This document shows, one piece after another, positions 8,022 to 16,705 of a stretch of DNA of 64,000 nucleotides. The stretch comes from Streptosporangium saharense. Its GTDB lineage: Bacteria; Actinomycetota; Actinomycetes; Streptosporangiales; Streptosporangiaceae. The position numbers and the translations under genes were made by a program. The number at the start of each line of letters is the position of its first letter. Position 1 is the first letter of the stretch. The notes under the pieces are model-generated. The model was not told where the DNA came from, did not search any database, and saw only the letters and a program-made list of their open reading frames with translations. The DNA is taken from positions 186,001-250,000 of the forward strand of contig NZ_JACHJP010000005.1 in NCBI RefSeq assembly GCF_014203715.1. The letters run 5' to 3'.

Positions 8022-8541
8022 CCCGCCACGCGATGGTGCCGACGTCATCCAAGACGCCTGGCGGCGTGAGTTGCCCGGCGTGCCGGTGGAGTCGATCGGG
8101 GTGATCACCCGGATCTGGTGGGCGGCCAAGGTGTTCGGCGACGAGCGCCGCCGTCTCCTCGCGAACCTGGGCATCGATGTCGCCGTGCTGGATCTGCTGT
8201 CCACGCTGCGACGCGCTGGCACGCCGTACCGGATGAGTCCGAGCGAGCTGGCCGACGCGTGCATGGTGACGCGCGGTGCGATCACGCAGCGCGTGGAGCG
8301 AGCGGTCAGGGCGGGGCTGGTCGAACGGACCACCGCCGGGTCGGGTTACCACGCGCGTGCGGTCACCCTCACCGACGCGGGCAACGCCCTGCTTGACCGC
8401 GTTGTCGCCGACCTGCTCGCGGCGGAGGACCGCCTCATCGGCCACCTCGCGCCCGAACGCCGTGACCAGCTCGCCGGTTTGCTGCGTGAACTGCTCGCCG
8501 GACTCGGCGGCCCGAGCCTGACCGGGCAGGTTGGGGACTGA
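8011..8541 (+). CDS. MarR family transcriptional regulator
   Basis: A 176-aa winged-helix regulator starting at GTG 8011 inside the end of the SDR gene. The recognition region is SPSELADACMVTRGAITQRVERAVRAGLVER (about 74-105), followed by the wing (AGSGYHARAVTLTDAGN) and a C-terminal dimer helix. A roughly 40-residue N-terminal extension precedes the MarR core. It most likely represses its own unit by binding the CAGTTTAG palindrome at 7268-7285. The ligand is unknown. Confidence 0.88.
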   Translation: MAADPPRDGADVIQDAWRRELPGVPVESIGVITRIWWAAKVFGDERRRLLANLGIDVAVLDLLSTLRRAGTPYRMSPSELADACMVTRGAITQRVERAVRAGLVERTTAGSGYHARAVTLTDAGNALLDRVVADLLAAEDRLIGHLAPERRDQLAGLLRELLAGLGGPSLTGQVGD

Positions 8542-8657
8542 CGCTCGCACGTTCGGACAGAACCTGCGCCAAGGATCTGGCCACGGCGATCGGGTGTCAT
8601 GGCCCGGCATGTCTGGAGACTTCGAACGCCGTTGAGGCAGGTAACCGAGGTTGACGG

Positions 8658-8690
8658 GATCCCGTCCGATCATTGTGATCAGGCGGGATC
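8658..8690. terminator. hairpin, likely bidirectional terminator
   Basis: The arms GATCCCGTCCGATCA and TGATCAGGCGGGATC pair over 15 positions with one G.T wobble and one mismatch around a 3-nt loop. It lies between the end of the MarR gene and the convergent beta-propeller gene. The first arm also sits in a perfect 14-bp palindrome (GACGGGATCCCGTC). The rest of the 8542-8828 gap shows nothing else. Confidence 0.65.
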
Positions 8691-8828
8691 TCGTCGTTTC
8701 CGAGGTTCTTGGGCCGTCAGCCAAGCTGGTTCCGGCTCGTGCGGAGGGCGACAGGCCAGGCCGTACGCGACCATTGTGTTGATCGAGACGCGCCAGTCCG
8801 AAACCGCGCCTCAGGTCAGGTCTCCACG

Positions 8829-10487
8829 CTACGCGGGCGGCTGGAGGACGGTGACCACGTGGGTGGTCTTCGCTGGCTTCATGGTCGAGTTGCCGACCAA
8901 GCTGACGGTGTACGTGTGTTCGCCAGCCGTGGTCGGCGTGTCGGAGAAGCTGAACGAACCGTCGGCGGCAGGGCGCAACTTCACCAGGCTCTTGGAGGTG
9001 ACGGTGCCGTCCGGGCTGACGACCTTGCGCGAGACGGTGACGGTCGTCTGCGGGAAGGTGATGCCGTCGGCGCCGAAGGTGCCGTTGACGTCAAGCCGTT
9101 CGCCGACGTTGCCCGTCGCCGGTCCGGTCACGGTGAGCGTCGGCTCGTACAGGGCCACCGTGACGGTCACCGAGGAGCCGCTACCCCGGAACCATGAGTT
9201 GCCCGGCCAGTACACCTGATATCCGAACGTCCCGGTGGACGGTGGGGCGTCGGTGAACCGGTAGGTCCCGTCCGCCGCCGTGGTGATCTCCTGGAACGGC
9301 CTGGAGGTGCCGTCGGGGAGCGAGCTGTACAGTTCGAGCGTCTGTACGCCGGGTGGCAGTCCGCTGCTCAGTGTGAGCTGCCCGGTGAAGGTCGACTGCT
9401 TGAGCGTGGTCACCTTGGCGGGAGCCGTCAGGGTCAGCGTGGAGGAGTGGTAGGGCGAGGGCGGCAGCCGCCAGAGGTGCATCCGCCCGGTGCCGGGCTC
9501 TTTCAGGACCGCGAAGGTGAGCGTGCCGTAGAACTCGATGCTGCCCGCAACCACCGTCTTCCCCTGGTGGGCGGCCGTGTAGACGACCTCCGAGGTGGTC
9601 GTGTCGTACACCACGAGCTCGGCCGCGTCGCCCGCGGAGGAGTTCCAGCCGCCCACGGCGTAGGCGCCGTTCGGGCTGGCCCCGATGGCGGTGGGGATGC
9701 CGTGCCCGCCGAATCCGTTGCTGTCGTAGGCGCGGCCTCGCGTCAGGGCCGTCGTGTACCAGGAGTCGAACCGGCGGGTGTCGTCCAGCGCCGTCAGCGC
9801 CGTCGCCCCGTGCTCGGCGAGTGCGAGATCCCGCAGCCCGTTCGCCTCTCCGGGGAACTCGCCGCGTGACGTGGCGGGCGTGGTGCTGATGTCGTACACC
9901 CTGACCGTGGTTCCCGGCTCCCCGGCCACCAGCGTGTTTCCGGCGACGGCGACGAGTGGAGCCCGGGTCGTGGCCGGCCCGACCCGGACGGGGGTTGGGG
10001 TCGCCTCCGACGTGGTGAGGCCGAGAACGCCTCCCTCTCCCGCTTCGCCGCAGCCGAAACCGATCCACAGCCGGTCGTACTCCTGCGCCAGGCTCGACGG
10101 GCACGGGTAGGCGGTGAGGTCGATGCGCTTGGTGATGGCGAGCGTGACGATGTCGATCTCGATCACTTCGTGCGAATCGCGCAGTGCCGCGTACACCTTC
10201 CTTCCCGCCTTGGGCGCGGCCAGGGCGACAGCGCCGGACAGGCCGGGGACCGTGCCGATGACCTTGCCGTCGATGGACGCGACCACGATCTGGTCGTCGG
10301 CGGCGACGAAGACCTTCTTGCTGCGCGCCACCACGTCTCCACCCCTCCCGGCGACGCCGAGGTCGGTGATGATCGCGGGGACCGCCGCGTTCGAGGCGGT
10401 GGGCGTCTGAGTGACGAGCAGGGCCGTCGCCAGGAGCAGGGACCCGGCCCAGGCGACTAATCGGCGAGGTAGAGGAGCGCAGCGCAC
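8829..10487 (-). CDS. secreted beta-propeller protein with Ig-like repeats
   Basis: A 552-aa exported protein. The start is GTG 10487, with GGAG 5 nt upstream. An N-terminal signal peptide (Arg-rich n-region, hydrophobic core LVAWAGSLLLATALLV, and a likely cleavage after SNA) is followed by a six- or seven-bladed propeller of YVTN-like repeats (about 35-340). Two Ig-like beta-sandwich domains (about 350-450 and 450-550) carry the recurrent TLTLT-AP and TVTVT-PDGT patterns. No catalytic motif is seen. Similar actinobacterial proteins are extracellular and may bind sugars or the wall. There is no operon partner; the next gene on this strand is far away. Confidence 0.82.
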   Translation of the reverse strand: MRCAPLPRRLVAWAGSLLLATALLVTQTPTASNAAVPAIITDLGVAGRGGDVVARSKKVFVAADDQIVVASIDGKVIGTVPGLSGAVALAAPKAGRKVYAALRDSHEVIEIDIVTLAITKRIDLTAYPCPSSLAQEYDRLWIGFGCGEAGEGGVLGLTTSEATPTPVRVGPATTRAPLVAVAGNTLVAGEPGTTVRVYDISTTPATSRGEFPGEANGLRDLALAEHGATALTALDDTRRFDSWYTTALTRGRAYDSNGFGGHGIPTAIGASPNGAYAVGGWNSSAGDAAELVVYDTTTSEVVYTAAHQGKTVVAGSIEFYGTLTFAVLKEPGTGRMHLWRLPPSPYHSSTLTLTAPAKVTTLKQSTFTGQLTLSSGLPPGVQTLELYSSLPDGTSRPFQEITTAADGTYRFTDAPPSTGTFGYQVYWPGNSWFRGSGSSVTVTVALYEPTLTVTGPATGNVGERLDVNGTFGADGITFPQTTVTVSRKVVSPDGTVTSKSLVKLRPAADGSFSFSDTPTTAGEHTYTVSLVGNSTMKPAKTTHVVTVLQPPA

Positions 10488-10776
10488 AGATACTCCGTTC
10501 TGGAGGAGAGGGGAGAGCACCCCGGCATGACCACGGGGCTCGCTCCCGTTGGCGATCTTCATAAATCGAACACATATTCGCATGGCGTTGGATTGTCGTC
10601 CAGGGCGTTGGTCGGTCCGGCAACGGCTTCGACGGGAGAGCCGCCTGCGAGTCCCACGGTTCTTCCACGTCGTGGATGTGTCTTGGCCCCGCGCGTGTTC
10701 AACTGCCCGGTACCGCGCCCCACGGCGATCAACTGATGCCCCGCCTCCACGAGCGCCTGCCGAGGAACCGCCCGTC

Positions 10777-11114
10777 GTGGATGGCACGGGAAACGATCTT
10801 CGGGTGCGTCTGTTCCGTGTCGTTCCTGGGTCTCCAGTTGGGGAGCTGTTCTGGGTGCCTCCTGGTGGAGGGGTGAAGGAGGGCGAGTGGGGGCCGTGCC
10901 TGTGGGTCTTCGAAACGGACGTGCTGTGGGGTGGCGAACCCGTGCGGTACTTCCTCGCGCGGGCTTACGGCACGGCGACCATCACCCGCGTCCACCTGGA
11001 GCCGAGCGAACAGCAGGGGATCATTGGGGGTCCCTGGCCGAGCTCGTCGAGGCCGAGGCCCCGGAGGAGACCCTGCGGCCCGTGGGGCTTCCCGAGCTGC
11101 TGGCCGGTAGGTAG
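10777..11114 (+). pseudogene. frameshifted hypothetical gene
   Basis: Frame 1 encodes a plausible soluble protein from GTG 10777 (VDGTGNDLRVRLFRVV onward, with WVPPGGGVKEG and VRYFLARAYGTATITRVHLEP). After the G5 run at 11026-11030 the protein-like sequence continues in another frame (SLAELVEAEAPEETL to a stop at 11112-11114). One extra G in that run would restore a single ORF of about 113 codons. I do not recognise the product. It could be a real lesion or a homopolymer error. The upstream stretch 10488-10776 holds nothing I can support as coding. Confidence 0.5.
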
Positions 11115-11182
11115 TCCCGCGCGTTCCTGAGAGCGCGGAAGCGTTTCGCGGGCACCGGGCAGGTGGCGGTTAGGATCCGCGC

Positions 11183-11659
11183 ATGTCCCGTTTCGAGGTG
11201 ACCACCCTGGTTCTCGCGCCTCCGTCGGTCGTCTTCGACACGTCCTTGTCGGTCGAGGCGCACACCTCTTCCATGCGCGACTCGGGCGAGAGGGCGGTCG
11301 CGGGGGTTACCTCCGGGCGGCTCTCCCTGGGCGACCAGGTCACGTGGCGGGCGCGGCACCTCGGCCTCACATGGCACCTGACCTCGACGATCAGTGCCTA
11401 CATCCGGCCCTCGTACTTTGTCGACGAACAGGTGAGCGGCCCGTTTCGGTACTGGCGCCACGAGCACACCTTCGAATCGACGCGGGACGGTGACAGCGGC
11501 GTCGAGGCGACCCTCATGAAAGACGTCGTCGAGTTCGCCGCACCCGCCGGTCCATTGGGCACCTTCGCCGAGGCCCTCGTCCTGCGCCGTTACATGACCA
11601 AGCTGATCCTGCTGCGTAACACGCACCTCAAGCAGGCGATCGAAACCACCATGCGGTGA
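11183..11659 (+). CDS. SRPBCC-fold (polyketide cyclase/START-like) protein
   Basis: A 158-aa protein with the general plan of the SRPBCC fold: a short N-terminal strand (RFEVTTLVLAPPSVVFD), a helix, a run of beta strands with VTWRARHLGLTWHLTSTISAY and FRYWRHEHTFES, and a long C-terminal helix (FAEALVLRRYMTKLILLRNTHLK). Such domains bind hydrophobic ligands; no function can be named. The stop is convergent with, and overlaps by 32 bp, the end of the SARP gene on the other strand. ATG 11183 is the only sensible start. Confidence 0.72.
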   Translation: MSRFEVTTLVLAPPSVVFDTSLSVEAHTSSMRDSGERAVAGVTSGRLSLGDQVTWRARHLGLTWHLTSTISAYIRPSYFVDEQVSGPFRYWRHEHTFESTRDGDSGVEATLMKDVVEFAAPAGPLGTFAEALVLRRYMTKLILLRNTHLKQAIETTMR

Positions 11660-14600
11660 CAGACTTCGAGGCCGGGTCAGCCAGGGCCATGGCCGTCTGG
11701 GTGTCCAGTTCCCAGCCTTTCGTGTAGGCCGCACCGAATGCCTCCTCGCCCAGGGTGGTCTGGGCGCGGTGGGTGAGGTCGCGGATCCGCGGATCGGTGT
11801 GGTCGTGCGCGCCTCGCAGGCGGGCGGCGGCGCCGAGCCGTACGGCCGCCTCGTGGTGCCGTCCGCGTGCTGCGGCGAGTGTGGCGGCGGTCACCGCCAC
11901 CGGTGACAGGGTCGGCAGTTCCCGGGTCGCCAGCGCGGCGGCGTATGCCTCCCGCAGTGCCTTGTCGGCGCCGGGCAGGTCGCCCAGTGCCAGGCAGAGC
12001 GCGGCCCGTGCGTTGCCGACCAGCGCCCGGGCGTGGTCCGTGGGAAACGCGGCGTCGGCGAGCAGGTCGGCCGCCCTGTCCAGGTCGCCGAGCCGTACTC
12101 GGAAGTCGGCTTCCCGCGCGTTGATCAGGACCAGCATCTCCGCCGAGGACGCGTGCAGCGCCCGCTCCCGGGCTGAGTCGATCATGGCCATAGCCTGCTC
12201 GGTCTCGCCGCGCCGGAGGTGCACGTCGATCCAGCGCAGGTCGCCGTAGAACCGGTCGCCGAGGCTGAGCGCGCCGAACTCGCCCGCCAGAGTCTGGGCC
12301 TCGCGCAGGTCGGACAGCGCGCCGTCGAGGTCGTCGTATCGCCGCAGTCGAGCACGTACCGGCAGCGTGGCGGCCCGGCCCCAACGGTCACCGGCCTGCT
12401 CGAAGCGGGTCAGGGCCGCCTCCGCGTGGACGCGCATCCGGTCGAGCGCGCCCATGGTCTCGGCGATCTCGGCCAGGAACATGTGGGCCAGCCCGGACAG
12501 CCACACGTCGTCGCCGTCGGCCAATTGCTGGAAGATCGCGAGTGCGGCCTGCTCCTCCTGGAGGAAGAGCAGGACCGGGCCGAACACGCGGTAGTGGCCC
12601 GGCAGCTCAGGATGCGCGAGCAGCCGGTCGGCCAGCTCACGCATCTCCGCCCGGTCGTCCGCGGCCTCTCCCGTGGTGATTCCGGACAGGATGTCCGCCC
12701 GGTTGAGCAGGTAGGCGGCCCGGGCGCAGTCACGCTCGGGCGTCGGCCCGCCGCCGGGCACCGCCAGGACCTCGCCCAGCCAGTAGGCGGCGTCGGAGTG
12801 GCGGCCGAACATCTGCCAGTACCAGATCAGGGTCAGGGCGAGGGTGGTCGCGCCGGGGGAGTCGTGGGTGGCGCACAGGTGACGCAGGGCGGCGAGCGTG
12901 TTGTCGTACTCGGCGCCGATGATCTCCATGGCCGTCAGCTGGCCTGGCCCGCGCAGCCGAGGGTCGTGGCGGGCCATCAGCTCGGCGAAATGGACGGCGG
13001 CCAGGTCGCGGGCCGTACGGAGGTCGCCGGTTTCGGTAAGGCGGCCGACGCCGTACTCGCGGATGGTTTCGAGCATGCGGTAACGGCCGGTGCCGGGCGC
13101 GAGCTGCAGCAGCGACCGATCGACGAGGGCGGCGAGCAGCTCGGGGATCTCGGCGGCGGGTACGGCGGTGCCGACGCAGACGGCGGTGGCTGAGGCGGGG
13201 GTGACGCCGCCGGGCAGGACGGAGATCCGTTCCGCGACGACGCGTTCGTGCTCGCTGAGCAGCTCCCAGCTCCAGGCGATGATCGCACGCAGCGTACGGT
13301 GCCGGGGTGGGGCGGTGCGGCTGCCGGTGGTGAGCAGCCGGAACCGGTCGGAGAGCCCGTCGGCCAGGTCGGGCAGCGACAGCGTCCGCAACCGGGCGGC
13401 TGCCAGCTCAAGGGCCAGCGGCATGCCGTCCAGGCCGCGCACCACGCGCACGATGTCGGGCAGCGTGGTCTCTTCGAGGTCGAAACCGGGTCGTACGGCG
13501 GCGGCCCGCTCGATGAACAGACGAACCGATGGCGTTCCTCCGGCCTGTTCGACGTCGTCGTCCGGGTCGGGCAGCGTGAGCGGGGCCAGCGGCACGAGCG
13601 CCTCGCCGTCGACCGCGAGGGGTTCGCGGCTGGTGGCGAGCACGCGCAGCCCGGGGCAGCGGGGGAGCAGCGTCGCGACCAGGTGGGCCACGGCGTCGAT
13701 CAGGTGCTCGCAGTTGTCGATCAGCAGCAGGCACTCCTGGCTGACGAGAACGTCCAGTTCGTCACTCTCGACTCGCCTGCGGGCGTCGAGCATCGCGCCG
13801 CCCCGCAGCCCGATCCCGGCGAGTACGGCGGTGGCGATCTTCGCCGGTTCGGTGACGGACGCGAGGTCGATGAGCCAGGCGCCGTCGCGGTACTCGTGGC
13901 GGTGGCGGCGGGCGGCCTCCAGCGCGAGCCGGGTCTTCCCCGCGCCACCGGGGCCGAGGACGGTGACCAGGCGTCCGGTGGCGAGCAGGTCGCCGACGCG
14001 CGTGAGGTCGTCGTCGCGGCCGATGAAACTGGTCAGCGGCAGGGGCAGGTTGTTGTTCGGAACCCTCGGATTTTCGACCGGGGTGGGGTGCAGCAGACGC
14101 AGATGGCGTTCCCGCAGGGCGGTGCCCGGGTCGGCGCCGAGGGCGTCGGCCAGGGACTGACGGACCCGCTCGTGGACGGCCAGCGCCTCGGCCTGACGCC
14201 CCTGGGCGGCGAGCGCGTCCATCAGCAGCGCGGCCGCCCGCTCATGGACCGGCTGCTCGGCCAGCACCACGGTCAGCCGGTCGGCGGCGGCCTCGGCCAG
14301 GCCCAGCGACACCTCGGCCTCGGCGAGGTCGGCGACCGCCTCGATGGACAGATGCGCCAGCCGGGTCGCGACCGTGGGCGCGACGGCCGCGATGATCGCG
14401 GGTTCGGTGCCGGGACGGTCGCCCCACAACGCCATGGCCTCGGTGAGCGCGGTGCTCGCGGCTTCCGGGTCGCCCGCCCGCAGCCTCTCCCGGCCGGTGG
14501 CGGTGAGCCGCTCGAAGCGCAGCGCGTCCACGTCGACCGGGTCCACCGCCAGCCGGTAGCCGCCCGCGCCCTGCGTGACCACGTCACGGGTGGCACCGGT

Positions 14601-14843
14601 CCGGGTGAGCGTACGGCGCAGCCGGGAGACGAGGGTCTGCAGGGCGGGGCCGGGGCCGGACGGCGGCTTCTCGGCCCAGATCGCGTCGACCAGCACGCCC
14701 GGTTCGACCGCGCGGCCACCGGTGAGCGCCAACCGGACGAGCAGACCCTGCAACCGGGCGCCGGGAACGGGCAGGACGGTGCCGCCGCAAGAGACCTGGA
14801 ACGCGCCGAGCAGCGTGATGCGAAGTCGTGCTGCCCCGTCCAT
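11628..14843 (-). CDS. SARP/AfsR-type regulator with BTAD and NB-ARC ATPase domains
   Basis: A 1071-aa protein. An OmpR-like winged helix (about 5-95; LLGAFQVSCGG start) is followed by a bacterial transcriptional activation domain (95-245), then an NB-ARC/STAND ATPase with Walker A GPGGAGKTRLALEAA (near 298) and Walker B LLLIDNCEH. The C-terminal half is rich in helical TPR-like repeats. AfsR-type SARPs activate secondary metabolism or secreted enzymes by binding direct heptamer repeats. The gene is divergent from the SGNH hydrolase gene, and the 108-bp space holds three 11-bp-period repeats (see 14869-14901). Cytoplasmic ATP-driven oligomerisation is expected from the family. Confidence 0.92.
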   Translation of the reverse strand: MDGAARLRITLLGAFQVSCGGTVLPVPGARLQGLLVRLALTGGRAVEPGVLVDAIWAEKPPSGPGPALQTLVSRLRRTLTRTGATRDVVTQGAGGYRLAVDPVDVDALRFERLTATGRERLRAGDPEAASTALTEAMALWGDRPGTEPAIIAAVAPTVATRLAHLSIEAVADLAEAEVSLGLAEAAADRLTVVLAEQPVHERAAALLMDALAAQGRQAEALAVHERVRQSLADALGADPGTALRERHLRLLHPTPVENPRVPNNNLPLPLTSFIGRDDDLTRVGDLLATGRLVTVLGPGGAGKTRLALEAARRHRHEYRDGAWLIDLASVTEPAKIATAVLAGIGLRGGAMLDARRRVESDELDVLVSQECLLLIDNCEHLIDAVAHLVATLLPRCPGLRVLATSREPLAVDGEALVPLAPLTLPDPDDDVEQAGGTPSVRLFIERAAAVRPGFDLEETTLPDIVRVVRGLDGMPLALELAAARLRTLSLPDLADGLSDRFRLLTTGSRTAPPRHRTLRAIIAWSWELLSEHERVVAERISVLPGGVTPASATAVCVGTAVPAAEIPELLAALVDRSLLQLAPGTGRYRMLETIREYGVGRLTETGDLRTARDLAAVHFAELMARHDPRLRGPGQLTAMEIIGAEYDNTLAALRHLCATHDSPGATTLALTLIWYWQMFGRHSDAAYWLGEVLAVPGGGPTPERDCARAAYLLNRADILSGITTGEAADDRAEMRELADRLLAHPELPGHYRVFGPVLLFLQEEQAALAIFQQLADGDDVWLSGLAHMFLAEIAETMGALDRMRVHAEAALTRFEQAGDRWGRAATLPVRARLRRYDDLDGALSDLREAQTLAGEFGALSLGDRFYGDLRWIDVHLRRGETEQAMAMIDSARERALHASSAEMLVLINAREADFRVRLGDLDRAADLLADAAFPTDHARALVGNARAALCLALGDLPGADKALREAYAAALATRELPTLSPVAVTAATLAAARGRHHEAAVRLGAAARLRGAHDHTDPRIRDLTHRAQTTLGEEAFGAAYTKGWELDTQTAMALADPASKSVTAWWFRSPA

Positions 14844-14868
14844 CCCCCAATCTTCGCGCGCCCCGGAG

Positions 14869-14901
14869 CGTGTCAGCGCCGTGTTTGTCCCGTGTCAGTG
14901 A
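14869..14901. promoter_or_regulatory. SARP box: three 11-bp direct repeats
   Basis: CGTGTCAGCGC, CGTGTTTGTCC and CGTGTCAGTGA stand head to tail at exactly 11-bp spacing. On the minus strand the heptamers read TGACACG, AAACACG and TGACACG with 4-bp spacers. This heptamer-plus-4 pattern is the known SARP operator form, and it sits in the divergent promoter of the SARP and SGNH genes. Confidence 0.75.
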
Positions 14902-14951
14902 CCCGCCCCAGTCTTCGCATGCCGTACAAACACGAACAACGGAGGCGACAG

Positions 14952-16136
14952 ATGATCGAGACGAACAGCGGCTGGGTGCGGAGCTGGGGTGCCTCGCCGC
15001 AGGCGGTCCACGACGGGCTCGGTTCGTTCGAGGACCACCCGCCCCTCGCCGACGTGACCCTGCGCCAGGTGGTGCGTGTCAGCGGTGGTGGGCATCGGGT
15101 GCGGGTCCGCTTCACCAACGAGTTCGGGACCGGGCCCCTCAGCATCGGCGCGGCGCGGGTGGGCCTCGCGACGCCCGGTGGCGGGGTTCGGCCGGGCAGC
15201 GAGCGCGTGCTGACCTTCTCCGGCGCGTCGGCCGTCACGGTTCCGGCGGGTGCGCCGGTCCTCAGCGATCCGGTCGATCTGCTCCTGCCCGCGCTCGCCA
15301 AGCTGTCCATCAGCCTCTACCTGCCGGAACGGGTGGAGACCTGCACCTGCCACGACCCCGGTTTGGAGACCGGCTGGATGATCCCGGGCGACGCCGTCGC
15401 CGTCCCCGTCGTGCCGGAGAACGCCGAGGTTCTGCCGGTGCGGGCCCTGATCTCCGCCGTCGAGCTGCTCACCGACGGCCCGGCCAGGACCATCGTGGTG
15501 GTGGGCGACTCCCGGGTCGACGGCACCGGATCGACCCCGGACACCAACCACAGCTGGCCGGAACTGCTGGCCGAACGTCTCGCCTCGCAGGGCGCGGCAG
15601 CCGGTTACATCTCCAACCAGGGCATCAGCGGCAACCGGCTGCTCAACAACGGCATCGGTGTCGCCGTTCTGGCCCGCTTCGACCGTGATGTGCTGGCGAC
15701 GCCCGGTCTCGGCCACGTGGTGCTCTCCTCGGGGGGCGACATCGCGATCTCCTTCGCCCCGCGCGACGACTCCCTGGCCGATTTCCTGAGGATGTTCCCC
15801 GGGGCGCCGGTGACGGCGGACGACGTCATCGCGGGCTACCGACAACTGGCCGCCCGGGCGCGCGAACGCGGCGTGCGGGTCTACGCCACCACGATCCCGC
15901 CCTACGGGGACGCGGAGACCTACACGCCGGAGGGCGAGCGCGCACGTCAGACGGTCAACGAGTGGATTCGTGCCGGGGGTGCCTTCGACGCCGTGCTGGA
16001 CTTCGACGCCGTCTGGCGCGACCCGGACCGCCCGAGCCGGATCAGGGAGGAATTCCACAGCGGGGATTATCTGCACGGCAGTGACGCGGGTTATCAGGCT
16101 CTGGCTGACTCCGTGGATCTGTCGCTGTTCGACTGA
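14952..16136 (+). CDS. SGNH/GDSL-family hydrolase
   Basis: A 394-aa protein with a clear ribosome site (GGAGG, 6 nt before ATG 14952). Residues 5-170 form a beta-rich N-terminal domain. The SGNH hydrolase domain follows, with VVVGDSRVDG (Ser187, block I), NQGISGNRLL (block II glycine) and DYLHGSDAGY (block V Asp/His). Block III, normally G-x-N-D, reads SSGGDI around 259-264, so the oxyanion Asn appears replaced by Gly. No export signal is visible, so the protein is probably cytoplasmic or leaves by an unusual route. Relatives are esterases of polysaccharide side groups. The SARP box upstream suggests specific activation. Confidence 0.84.
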   Translation: MIETNSGWVRSWGASPQAVHDGLGSFEDHPPLADVTLRQVVRVSGGGHRVRVRFTNEFGTGPLSIGAARVGLATPGGGVRPGSERVLTFSGASAVTVPAGAPVLSDPVDLLLPALAKLSISLYLPERVETCTCHDPGLETGWMIPGDAVAVPVVPENAEVLPVRALISAVELLTDGPARTIVVVGDSRVDGTGSTPDTNHSWPELLAERLASQGAAAGYISNQGISGNRLLNNGIGVAVLARFDRDVLATPGLGHVVLSSGGDIAISFAPRDDSLADFLRMFPGAPVTADDVIAGYRQLAARARERGVRVYATTIPPYGDAETYTPEGERARQTVNEWIRAGGAFDAVLDFDAVWRDPDRPSRIREEFHSGDYLHGSDAGYQALADSVDLSLFD

Positions 16137-16158
16137 ACGGTCTTCAGACTCGCGGGGC

Positions 16159-16698
16159 TCAGTTGGAACCGACGTTGTCCACGACTCCCACGACGTCCGA
16201 AATCGCGATCGTGCCGCGTTCGGGGGCGTCCCGATAGGCGCGTGAGTCCGCGGACACGTCACGGTTGTCGCCCATGATCCAGAGCCGGTCCGGTGGCACG
16301 TCGATCTCGAAGGTCACGGCGGAGGCGGGGCTCGCGGACACGTACGGCTCAGGCAGCGGACGCCCGTCCACCACCACCTTTCCTGTGGTGTCGCAACAGC
16401 TGACGGAGCTTCCGGGGACGCCGATGATCCGTGCTGTGAGAAAGTCGGCATCCAGTTGGGGTTCCTGGTCGAGCCAATATGTGGGTGGCCGATAGACGAC
16501 GACCTCGCCGATTTTCGGTAAGTAATTCTCGTCGACCGTGCGAGCGGTGATGTGTTGGCCTTTCCTGATGGTGGGTTCCATCGTGATGCTTCCGGACCGG
16601 AAACCTTTTCTTCCCACGACATTTTCGACCGCGCCGCAGGCGGTGGTGGAAACGATAAGTAACACCGCGAGCAAGATTCTCAGTTCTCTGAATGCCAT
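16159..16698 (-). CDS. S26 signal-peptidase-like lipoprotein lacking catalytic Ser/Lys
   Basis: A 179-aa protein from ATG 16698 (TTG 16713 is an in-frame alternative). A hydrophobic leader ends in TTAC (Cys21), a weak lipobox. The S26 fold is recognisable: the box B region reads ITMEPTIRKGQ, with Thr39 where SPase I has its nucleophilic Ser. The box D region reads TARIIGVPG, with Ala89 at the usual Lys position. Box E, GDNRDVSADSR, is intact. A CC pair in the SSVSCCDTTG loop resembles that of actinobacterial SPase I. It is probably anchored outside the membrane but not an active Ser/Lys protease. The neighbouring gene is an SDR, 7 bp upstream on the same strand. Confidence 0.78.
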   Translation of the reverse strand: MAFRELRILLAVLLIVSTTACGAVENVVGRKGFRSGSITMEPTIRKGQHITARTVDENYLPKIGEVVVYRPPTYWLDQEPQLDADFLTARIIGVPGSSVSCCDTTGKVVVDGRPLPEPYVSASPASAVTFEIDVPPDRLWIMGDNRDVSADSRAYRDAPERGTIAISDVVGVVDNVGSN

Positions 16699-16705
16699 TC
16701 GGACA

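Noticed and set aside
8599..9219. 206-codon plus-strand frame over the terminator and the end of the propeller gene
   Set aside because: Lies antisense to the well-supported propeller gene and through a hairpin; no family likeness.
13248..16136. 962-codon open frame on the plus strand running opposite the SARP gene into the SGNH gene
   Set aside because: Its N-terminal two thirds are a shadow of the SARP gene with no protein-like composition. Only the part from 14952 is a real gene.
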